NCBI GenBank assembly: GCA_051453625.1
Contig: JBOZIK010000001.1
Span: 290,014,737 to 290,041,242, forward strand
DNA length: 26,506 nt
DNA from: Welwitschia mirabilis
Lineage: Eukaryota > Gnetophyta > Gnetopsida > Welwitschiales
Direction: 5' to 3'
The position numbers and the translations under genes were made by a program. Shown here piece after piece: positions 18,759 to 26,506 of the stretch. How positions within the stretch are numbered: position 1 is the stretch's first letter; each line of letters opens with the position of its first letter. The notes beneath the pieces were generated by a model. That model was not told the DNA's origin, ran no database searches, and was given only the letters and a program-made list of their open reading frames with translations.

Positions 18759-21758
18759 TTTTTTGTTTTTTTTTTAATTTCTCATTAAAGGATTATTATG
18801 AACTAAATATATCTAATATTATTATGAACTACCCACATCTTAAATGGCTACTAGACTATGCATGTCTTTTAAATTACTAGTAATCATGGATATCTTAAAT
18901 AAAAACATTGGTAACTACTCATGCCTTATATGACTCCTAAATCATGATTCTTCCTTTGTAATTTCTATTTCATCTATCCATTAGTAGTGTCTAAAAACAC
19001 TTAAAAGTACATTGAGGATGGTTTAACCATTGTTAAGAGAATAAGAACCTACAAATGTAGCTTTAAACTAAATCATGATTAACTGAACCTTCAGTGGAGT
19101 TTCCATAACTACCATATTATGCTGCATATTTGTCCTTACGATGGAATATGAAAGCTAGTAATACATGATGCATAAACATCAAGATTAAACCAAAATCTCT
19201 AGATAATGTTCCCTACTAGTTGAATAGTTGGTTAATAATAAATATGAACCAGCTTGTTTTAATCAACATTCAAAGACTTACATGATTTTGAGTAGTGATT
19301 TTATGGATTAAATATAATATGAATATTGATATCCAAATTATATTCTCAAAATAGCTAATGTCACTTAAAATATATGCTATATAATTAAACTTATTACAAT
19401 GGAAAACTATCAAATTATTATAGAGTGCTCAAAATAGAACTATCAAATAGTTATTTAGATCATTAGAAACTAGCAAATAATTTAATTTGAGTAAAGTAAT
19501 ACATTTAAAAGCCTATGAAATAAAAAATAAAAATATTAACATTAAATAATATCTACTCTAATGATAACACTCATAATAGTAAACTAAAATATGGTTATTA
19601 ACATTATTAACTTATTTTATTTAAGATATTTATACTTTTAAATTTCTTATAAAGTATATATAAAAAACTTTTATATTTTTCATTATATTTTATTTTTATA
19701 TTTTTACTTATAGCTAAAGTTTCTTTATGCCTAATATGATAATATCTCATTTCTTTCATGTACCTATTTTCTTGTTAAATGAAAAGTTTTATTTTAACTT
19801 TATTCATGTCATTAAAAATACTTACTTCCATTATAGCATTCAAAATAATATTTATAATTTATGATATTTATATTATTTCATTTATTAAACATTTAGTAAT
19901 ATTAGGATTATAGGTTTGAAGATGTTTTTTAAAATTTAATTTTCTTTAATAGTTAGAACATATTTTCTCTAGAATGATATACATGTACCTAGTCCTTTTT
20001 CTTAGTATTATTCTTTTTAGTTTTATTTTCTACCATATATTTGTTGAATTCTACTGGTGTTAACCAATATTTTTTTCACTCTTAAGTCTTGGGATGTTTG
20101 ATTAGTATGCTTGAAAGTACTTTTTTTCATAATATGCATGCTTGTAGACTACTTGTTTAAAATCATCTAACACATCATTAAATAAGGATGTTTCATACTT
20201 AGCTATGTCTTATTAATTATTTGTTTATGCTTATATTTATTCAAAAATAGTTACTCTAAAATTATTTTATTCATTATCTTTTATTAATTATTGTTGTAAA
20301 ACTATTAATGTAACATAGCTTCCATCAACACAAATTTCTATTTAACAATCACTATGTTTCTTTATTTTAGAAAGTTTTACATCTTCCTCTATAATGTATT
20401 TTTTATTCATACTCTTGATTTTCTTTTTTCTTAATGATATCAAATGATTCATTAACTTGTTCATCATATAGGTAGGTTTCATTGCAAGTTAAGTTAGAAA
20501 AGGTTAATTTTAGTAAGAGCTTTTCCTTTCCATCTGATTGTTTAGGATATAGAGGATTACAATCATTATCAATCTTATATGTTTTAGTTTTATGATTTTC
20601 TTCTTTTGAAGAATATGTTTTTCTTTGTTCATTTTAGTTGTTTTACCTAGTACTCTTTTAACAATCTTTCCTATGAGTTCTACTAAGGTTGCATGATTTT
20701 CTTAAAAATATTTTTCCATGGAAGAAAATAAGAACGTAAACACTATTACTTCTATTAAATTATAAGATTGATGATATCCTTCAAGTAGGGCCCTTCTTAT
20801 ATAATCAAAAATATAGGTCTAGAAACTAAGACTATTTATCTAGATTTATGTATCAAAAATGGGTAAAAGTATGGAATAATATGAGTTGATGAAATATTAA
20901 TCTCAAAGGTTTATCATTAAAATATTTTTTAAAGAAAATCCTTGAATTAATTAGCTTAAATTTAATAAAATGTTTATTTTTATTAAGGCTTCAAATCAAG
21001 ATAGAAGGATTGATCTTTATTAAAACATTTTAGGTTTTAATAAGTAAATAATCTTACAAGATAAGTTAAAAATTCAAAGTTATTTGTGTAATGGAGATCT
21101 ATACTAAGACTATGTACATAAAATACAATAAAAGGGAGAACATATTTGTGGAAATAATCAAAAGAGAAAATATTCATATAACATCTATTTGTAGATACTA
21201 TAATATCCTAAATACTTAACCACTAGAAAATATTAGAAATAGTTAATTTTCAAAAATTACTTTTTTAAGTAATATCTTGAATAAAATTCTCTACTTATCT
21301 TTTTATAGCTTCTCAAAACATTCTAAAGACATTTACACTACTCTTTAGTCATGTAGATATTACAAAATAAAGAAGAATAATAAAATAGAATCTTTTTTAC
21401 AATTAAATTTTTTGTATTAATGCTAAAATATGAACAACTAACAGTGCCACCTTTACAGTTTATAATATTAATAAGTAAGATTACTTTTTAATTTCTCCTA
21501 CATTAGTTGCAGGATTTCCATAATGTCTTTATGTTTTACAAGTTTGTTAAAAAGGTTTCTAATGAATATACCATGGTAAGAGATTTGTTTGAGATTTTCA
21601 TGTTACAATGATGTTATCTACTTATCATGGAACATTATCACTACTGCAAGATTTATATCCATTTTTTTGTATGTAAAGAAAAGACCCTTGTATAGAATAT
21701 GGATAACAACTTATCCATATGAACTAGGTTTGTATACATGTATTACAAACACATTTAA

Positions 21759-21768
21759 NNNNNNNNNN
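21759..21768. other. 10-base assembly gap
   Basis: Short N run inside the right LTR of element X. The left LTR has gactaataagaagtaaaagg at this place. Confidence 0.95.
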
Positions 21769-21863
21769 CTATTATAACTTCTATATTTGTCTCTCTTGCT
21801 ATGTGCCTTCTTGCATATTATTCTTCATGATTTTTTTGTACTTATATTTTCCATTATGTAACC

Positions 21864-21868
21864 CATTA
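21864..21868. repeat. target-site duplication of the foldback element, left copy (catta)
   Basis: catta before TGTAAAG. The same five bases follow the right end at 25183-25187. The uninterrupted left LTR has a single cccattaatg at this place. Confidence 0.75.
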
Positions 21869-21873
21869 TGTAA

Positions 21874-21961
21874 AGTTCATTCTTTTCAGCTGAACACATC
21901 AAATGTTGTTCTGATGTTAAAATGTAACATCCACATTTTTAAAGCCTAAAAAGAATGAACT
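21874..21961. repeat. 88-base segment with 13-base perfect inverted ends in the left arm
   Basis: agttcattctttt at 21874-21886 and aaaagaatgaact at 21949-21961 are exact reverse complements. The right arm tip lacks most of it. The overlap copy is at 22106-22194. Confidence 0.65.
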
Positions 21962-22000
21962 AATAAATATTAATGTGATATTTAAGATTAATGGATAAGT

Positions 22001-22100
22001 NNNNNNNNNNNNNNNNNNNNNNNNNNNNNNNNNNNNNNNNNNNNNNNNNNNNNNNNNNNNNNNNNNNNNNNNNNNNNNNNNNNNNNNNNNNNNNNNNNNN
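22001..22100. other. 100-base assembly gap
   Basis: The flanks 21868-22000 and 22101-22233 are the same 133 bases with a few changes. Confidence 0.98.
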
Positions 22101-22370
22101 ATGTAAAGTTCATTCTTTTCAGCTGAACACCTCAAATTTTGCTCTGATGTTAAAATGTAACATCCACATTTTTAAAGCCTAAAAAGAATGAACTAACAAA
22201 TATTAATGTGATATTTAAGATTAATGGACAAGTTTATGCACATCTTTAAAATTGTGCTTTATTTAAAACATAATAATCTTATTTACAACACCACTTTAAA
22301 GAACTATGTTGTAAAAATATCATTTATTATAATGAACTTTGATCTAGCACAAAAATATAAAATTCTTATT

Positions 22371-22470
22371 TATAATAATTATAGAGTGATATTTACAATA
22401 ATGTTTATGGAGTAGCACTTATAATAGTAATTATGGGGTGGCAAGTACAATAATAATTATCATAGCAACA
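22371..22470. repeat. four degenerate tandem repeats of about 26 bases
   Basis: Units start at 22371, 22394, 22420 and 22446 and follow the pattern tayaatartwattatrgrgtrgca. The mirror-image copy is visible in the right arm around 24830-24930. Confidence 0.6.
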
Positions 22471-23079
22471 TGATGAAGAGGAAGCTACAGACACAACCAT
22501 TAATCATTAAACACAATCTACAAGTTAATATAAAATAGATTAGTAAGCTAATACAGGAGTTACAATGTTTACATAACATCCATAGAAAACTTTCAATAAT
22601 AATAAAACAACTTTACAAGTTAAAACATAAGAGCTAGTTCACAAATTTCGTCTTAATACAAACTACAAATACATAAAGCATAAATAAGTAAATACTAGAA
22701 ATATCTCAAGTCAACAATAGTAGGCATTTATTTATCAATGATTAGAATTTATACCAGAATATAAACCTACACAAATAATATGGTATGAGACTATGGAATT
22801 ATCACAATCCTTAGTATAACCTAGGCAGTGGAGGATGGAAATAAAAGTAATCAAGCTCGAACATATATATTCAAAATAAGAGAGTAAGCCAACTCATATA
22901 TTGTTACCATGACCATATTTTTACCAATGTAAGAAATAAAAATTTGGTCTACATTTATTTTTATAACTAATTTTAGCTATCAGTAATATAGAACAGTATT
23001 CCAAGATTTAATAATCCAAGAATGCATTGCCAAAAGGATGTCAAAAATGTTCATTTATCTAGAAGTTCACTTATATGCT

Positions 23080-24360
23080 AATAGAAGTCCTTCAGATGGG
23101 ATAAACCCTTTGAAGCCACACAAACATCCTAATTTACCTAGGTAACTAGGTCATAAAGATAATTCAATAACCCTGTTTGCTCTACACATTCACTTCCCTG
23201 GGTAATGGGAGTCCTTTAGGTGGCTTAGCCCCTAAAGGCATATACTTGACTTATTTTAGTTCATCTTATTTAACAAACATCTAGTTAGATTCATAGCCTA
23301 TGGTATTACATGAATCAAAAGAAAATTATAAGGTCAAAATATCAATCAAGATTAACTAAGAATAAGAATCACAAGTTTTACAATAAAGACAACATAATGC
23401 TAATAGGTTATAAAACTGAAAAATCAAGAAAGAAATGAAAACATATAAGAATATAAATAAGGCCAAATAAGATAGCAAGAAAGAGCCCTTGAACCATATA
23501 AAATATGCAAGAAATTCTTGGTGCCATACCTTTTATTTGAGGGAAATATTTTCAAGCTTTAAGGTTACTACTCCCCAAGCTTCAAAGACTCTAAAGACTC
23601 TAAGATAGAAGGTCTCGAAGATTTCATGACCAGAAGATATTCAAAAGACCAAGACTAAAAAAAAAGAAATCTTATTTATAATCAGATAAAGGAATTTAAA
23701 AGATATTGAGAATTTCAAGGCACAGATACAATCCACTACTATTCTTGGGTAATGTTTATGATTCCTTAAGCACCATTCACTACTTTGCCTAGCCACTAGG
23801 TCTGTTTGCATTTATATAAATAGTGCTTAAGTAATAATCAATTACTATCATGGGTACATGCTAATTACTAGTAAAACAAAATTAAACATAATAATTATGG
23901 GTGTTACTTTATCATGCACTACTAAGACAAAATACTAAAATAAGACAACATAATGCATCTTAATAATTATAGTTATTACAAGAATCTTTTGTTTACATTA
24001 AATTAAGAAAATGAAAAAAAAGGGAATATTGTAATCATGGTATATTAAATGCAATAGTTACAAAAGGAAATAAAATAATATTTCTATAGACACTAATTTA
24101 TTCACTAAAAGTATATCATTGAATAGATAAAAAAAGACTAAAAAATCTTAGTATTCATTATAACACTTATAAAAAGAAAAGCATTAAAATAATAACTATA
24201 GCACAATAGTTTTCCTCTAGTAAAGTAAAGAATTACATCTCAAATAATAATAATATGCTAATAAATAAACAATCTAGCAATTTAATCAACCTTGTATGTC
24301 CCATAATAAAAAAAATTATTTTTATTTAGTTTTTATTTAACTATTTGGACTAAATCATAA
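23080..24360. mobile_element. centre of the foldback element
   Basis: The centre is less AT-rich at 23090-23260, with phrases such as cctaggtaactaggtc and gggagtcctttaggtgg and short inverted motifs. Elsewhere it is plain AT-rich sequence. No open frame or transposase motif is recognised. Confidence 0.4.
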
Positions 24361-25182
24361 GAGTGAATTTCTAGACAAATGGCCATTTTTAACACCCTAC
24401 TGGTAGTGCATTCTTGGATTATTAAAACTTGAAACATTGTCTTGTATTACTAATAACTAAATTAATTATAAAAATAAGCTGGGCTCAAATTCATGTTTCT
24501 TGCATTAGCAAAAATTTGGTCTTCATGGCAATATATGAGTTGACTTCCTCTCTTATTTTGATAAAGAAATTCCTGTGACTATTAAATTGAGTTATTTCTT
24601 TCATTCACTTATCTATGATTCATGTGTTTGTAATTTGTATTATAAACCTATTTGTAAACTAGCTCTTATGTTTTAACTTGTAAAGTTGTTTTATCATTAT
24701 TGCAAGTTTTCTATGAATCCTATGTAAACATTGTAACTTCCTTATTAGCTTATTTATCTATTTTATATTAACTTGTAGATTGATTTTAATGATTAATGTT
24801 TGTTTATAGCTTCTTATTCATCATGTTACTATCATAATTATTATTCTAATTTCCACCTCATAATTACTATTATAACTAATAATCTATAAATATTATTATA
24901 ATTTTTACTCTATAATTATTATAAATGATAATTTTATATTTTTGTAGTAGACCAATATTTCTTATAGCAATAATATTTTTACAACATAATTATTTTAAGG
25001 TATTATTGTAAATGGGATTGTTGCATTGTAAATAGAGTGTAATGTTAAAGACATATATAAACTTGTTTATTAATCTTGAATGTCACATTAATATTTATCA
25101 ATTAATTATTTATTAATCTTAAATATCATATTAATATTTATCAATTAATTATTTTTAGGCTTTACAAACTATAGACTTTACA
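24361..25182 (-). repeat. foldback element right arm
   Basis: Reverse complement of the left arm. Similarity starts at gtgaatttctagacaaatggcc (inner end) and runs to CTTTACA. It includes a 43-base tandem duplication that the left arm lacks. Confidence 0.75.
25069..25154. repeat. 43-base tandem duplication, two copies
   Basis: 25069-25111 and 25112-25154 both read attaatctt...atatttatcaattaattattt with four differences. The left arm has one copy of the matching sequence. Confidence 0.75.
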
Positions 25183-25187
25183 CATTA
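25183..25187. repeat. target-site duplication of the foldback element, right copy (catta)
   Basis: Partner of 21864-21868. LTR homology resumes immediately (attctctttgattattggcc). Confidence 0.75.
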
Positions 25188-25453
25188 ATTCTCTTTGATT
25201 ATTGGCCACTTGTTATGATGCTCCTTAATGTGTATATTTTTGCAAAGGGACATAAACATAATAAATATTAAATTTATAACAATGCATTTATTTATAATCT
25301 ATTTTCTATGATAATAAAAATGATAAGATAATCTAACGCATAAAAAATAGACATACTTATAAATATTTATACTAATTACCTATTAATTTCTATGTTTCTA
25401 TCCTCTAAATGTACATAAAAATGTATTATCTTTAATTTAATTTTTGCTTATCT

Positions 25454-25458
25454 CCTAG
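25454..25458. repeat. target-site duplication of element X, right copy (cctag)
   Basis: Differs from the left copy cctaa by one transition. Confidence 0.6.
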
Positions 25459-25775
25459 TTTCTAAAGATCCTTATGAATATTTAAGATAATTTAAAGCTA
25501 TTATATCCACCATAGAACATCAAGGTAATTTAAGTATAGTGAAATTTTTTTCTTTTTCATTAAAAGAAATAGATGAAATCTAGCTACAAAACCTAAAACC
25601 ATATTCAATTATATTGTGAAGAGATTTCAATCATGAATTCTTGAAAAAGAACTTTTTAGCATATAAAACTAATGAATTAAGAGGAAAAACTATGGAATTT
25701 AAAGAATATGATAATGAACCCCTTCATAATTATCATATCTAGACTCTTAGGGTCTAAAATTCTAAATAATTATTA
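25459..25775 (+). pseudogene. gypsy 3 Gag core fragment (right of element X)
   Basis: The plus-strand frame reads KDPYEYLR, a stop, FKAIISTIEHQG, then FFSFSLKEIDEI, a stop, LQNLKPYSI, FLKKNF, TNELRGKTMEF and EYDNEPLHNY. These match the order of plant Athila/Tat Gag: DPY.HLR.F...CST, FPFSL...A..WL..LPP.SI, FL.KFFP..RT..LR..I..F, GE.LYEYWERF. Several Trp and Gln positions are stops. It follows immediately after the element X target duplicate, with the earlier part of Gag at 12320-12444. Related to, but distinct from, the gypsy 2 Gag. Confidence 0.75.
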
Positions 25776-26077
25776 ATGTTATAGAGCCTTAACCTAATTT
25801 TTGTCAGCTAGCTTATAGGCATAAGTAGTTTGTAACATACTTGGACATTGTAGTTTGTAAGCAGAAGCAATGAAAACCAGAGTAATGTAACCTGATTTTA
25901 GTGGTTAAATTATTGTAACTATTGCACTTTTAATTATTTAAAATGAAAAATGGTTTTATGTGGTTTTGAAAATTACTTGTTATGAGATTTATTTTAATAT
26001 ACACGTAAAAGATTGTTATTTATTATTATGGTATTAATACACCTCATAGCCTGGCAAGGGTTACAAAATTTCCATCA
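25776..26077. other. AT-rich segment without recognised features
   Basis: Gag similarity fades after 25775. Sequence such as ttgtaacatacttgg and cttgttatgagattta could start a new LTR, but no matching terminal repeat is inside the window. Confidence 0.3.
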
Positions 26078-26166
26078 CTTCCCCAATACCACTTGTACCA
26101 CTTCCACCTCTCCGCCACTTTCACCACCCCACTTCTAGCACCTCCACCACTACCACCACTCCCTCA
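26078..26166. repeat. C-rich CCACCACT/CCACTT low-complexity tract
   Basis: Repeats of ccactt, ccacct, ccaccact and caccaccc make this the most GC-rich stretch of the window. It lies just upstream of a TATA box. Confidence 0.7.
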
Positions 26167-26200
26167 CTATGATGTCTTTTCATCATTCTATACTTTCCAT

Positions 26201-26210
26201 TATAAATAGG
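26201..26210 (+). promoter_or_regulatory. possible TATA box of an LTR or gene promoter
   Basis: tataaatagg is a strong plant TATA form. A pyrimidine-rich stretch (acatttcccttctc) and repeated cttggagc phrases follow within 80 bases, as in the transcribed start of many LTRs. The downstream unit runs out of the window, so it may equally be a host promoter. Confidence 0.45.
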
Positions 26211-26506
26211 ACATTTCCCTTCTCATATTTTACATTTGGAGAAACTTCTCCCTATTGAATCTTATGATCTTAATCTTGGAGCTCGGAAAATCCTTGGAGC
26301 CTTAGAACCACTAGAATCTTTTAGTGTTGTTTTTAAAATCTGGTATGGTTCATAGTCTTTCATTTACTATCTTGTATGGTTCTTGGTTTTCATCTATTTT
26401 CTTATAGGGTCTTTACCTCTAGCATCTCAAATGGTCTTTACTTATGAATGATTTAAATCTTTAGTTAATGCTTGTAAGCTAATTCTTATTTATCTTTGGA
26501 AGTTTG
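26211..26506 (+). other. sequence downstream of the TATA box, no open frame
   Basis: Contains imperfect repeats: two cttggagc blocks (26275-26300) and atggttcatagtcttt / atggttcttggttttc (26344-26390). No start codon with a useful frame is seen. It resembles an LTR R-U5 region, by inference. Confidence 0.35.

Larger units (their letters stand above)
13686..20810 (-). mobile_element. element X interior, no recognisable coding region
   Basis: About 6.7 kb of very AT-rich sequence. I scanned both strands for Gag, protease, reverse transcriptase and integrase phrases and found none. Short frames at 15367-15636 (plus), 15396-15599 (minus) and 16624-16839 (plus) have low-complexity Ile/Phe/Lys-rich translations and match nothing I know. 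No standard primer site is readable next to the right LTR. It may be a fully decayed autonomous element, a large non-coding derivative, or contain further nested repeats. A contig-overlap gap lies at 15873-15972. Confidence 0.4.
21869..23079 (+). repeat. foldback element left arm
   Basis: Inverted copy of 24361-25182. It contains a contig-overlap gap (22001-22100, repeated flanks 21868-22000 and 22101-22233), an 88-base hairpin-ended segment near the tip, four degenerate 26-base repeats, and an extra stretch of about 130 bases (roughly 22740-22870) that the right arm lacks. Confidence 0.75.
21869..25182. mobile_element. foldback-like element with very long terminal inverted repeats
   Basis: Ends TGTAAAG and CTTTACA, flanked by catta on both sides. 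The empty site is visible in the other LTR of element X, so the boundaries are supported independently. The two ends are inverted copies: after removing redundant contig sequence the left arm is about 0.98 kb and the right about 0.82 kb, with a centre of 1.28 kb. In one 88-base stretch (22559-22646 against 24650-24737 reversed) I count six differences. No transposase is readable in the centre, so it is likely non-autonomous. TG...CA ends and a 5-base duplication also fit LTR-type integration; the class is open. Confidence 0.75.
12445..25453 (-). mobile_element. old LTR retrotransposon 'element X', unrecognised family
   Basis: Two direct repeats (12445-13676 and 20811-25453, the latter interrupted) bound an interior of about 6.7 kb. 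Similarity between the repeats starts and stops sharply at both ends. The left repeat has TGATA...TATCA ends, and 5-base flanks cctaa/cctag match with one difference. A purine tract, on the minus strand, abuts the left LTR, so I infer minus orientation, with the right LTR as 5'. Gypsy 3 gag resumes on the far side. The repeats differ at roughly one base in five where compared, so the insertion is old. No pol motif could be read inside. Confidence 0.65.
20811..25453 (-). repeat. element X LTR, right copy (5' LTR), split by a foldback element
   Basis: Homologous to 12445-13676 in two blocks: 20811-21868 and 25188-25453. The terminal TG is decayed (atatagg), as is the terminal CA (ttatct). Between the blocks lies the insertion 21869-25182 with its target duplicate. 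Without the insertion the LTR is about 1.32 kb, against 1.23 kb for the left copy. Confidence 0.7.

Noticed and set aside
21917-22415. Small frames in the left foldback arm
   Set aside because: Two cross the N gap; the third (22224-22415) is in the repeat arm. None is conserved in the right arm.
21864-25187. Mutator-type 9-base target duplication for the foldback element
   Set aside because: Extending the duplicates gives aacccatta against tacacatta with two mismatches and would break the TGTAAAG/CTTTACA match. The exact 5-base catta with matched ends is simpler.
20811-25775. Right direct repeat as the 5' LTR of the gag at 25459
   Set aside because: There is no primer site or leader between them, and the gag begins in mid-protein. 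The insertion model with a target duplication fits better.
1-26506. tRNA, rRNA or CRISPR-like arrays
   Set aside because: No cloverleaf-type conserved blocks, rRNA core sequences or regularly spaced identical repeats were seen on either strand.

Overview
The window is a repeat-dense, AT-rich piece of a large eukaryotic nuclear genome, almost certainly a flowering plant. I find no intact host gene. Every recognisable coding stretch belongs to a decayed LTR retrotransposon. The plant call rests on a Copia element with an initiator-Met-tRNA-type primer site, on Ty3/gypsy elements of the Athila/Tat style (one with a decayed tRNA-Asp-type primer site), on long LTRs nested in one another, and on pervasive C-to-T/G-to-A decay. 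Family calls are made by eye from protein motifs and need searches to confirm.

Left part (1-9 kb). A Ty1/Copia element on the minus strand runs off the left edge: protease region (1-414), a Gag C-terminal piece (778-1575), primer site (1754-1766) and a Sirevirus-like LTR (1769-3783) that carries a cluster of degenerate GGTCGACC palindromes. It is inserted exactly at the 3' end of an older minus-strand Ty3/gypsy pol relic (3784-6751) in which integrase, RNase H and reverse transcriptase motifs can all be read. A second, plus-strand Ty3/gypsy element interrupts that relic at 6752. It has an LTR (6752-9022), a primer site (9029-9046) and a Gag relic in one frame with five internal stops (9714-10724).

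Middle and right part (11.5-26.5 kb). Diverged Gag fragments (11535-11985) lead to a third plus-strand gypsy gag, which is split at 12444/25459 by a 13-kb insertion. That insertion is an old LTR element ('element X', 12445-25453). Its support is a pair of direct repeats of about 1.2-1.3 kb, a 5-bp target duplication (cctaa/cctag) and a polypurine tract that gives minus orientation. Its roughly 6.7-kb interior has no coding region I can recognise. One LTR of X carries a later insertion (21869-25182): a foldback-like element with very long terminal inverted repeats, TGTAAAG...CTTTACA ends and a CATTA target duplication. The last 450 bases hold a C-rich CCACCACT tract and a TATA box, perhaps the start of another LTR or promoter.

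Assembly. There are 13 N gaps, ten of them exactly 100 bases. Nine gaps have the same sequence, slightly diverged, ending at the left edge and starting at the right edge, so they look like unmerged overlapping contigs or haplotypes rather than true gaps. Lengths measured across them are inflated.
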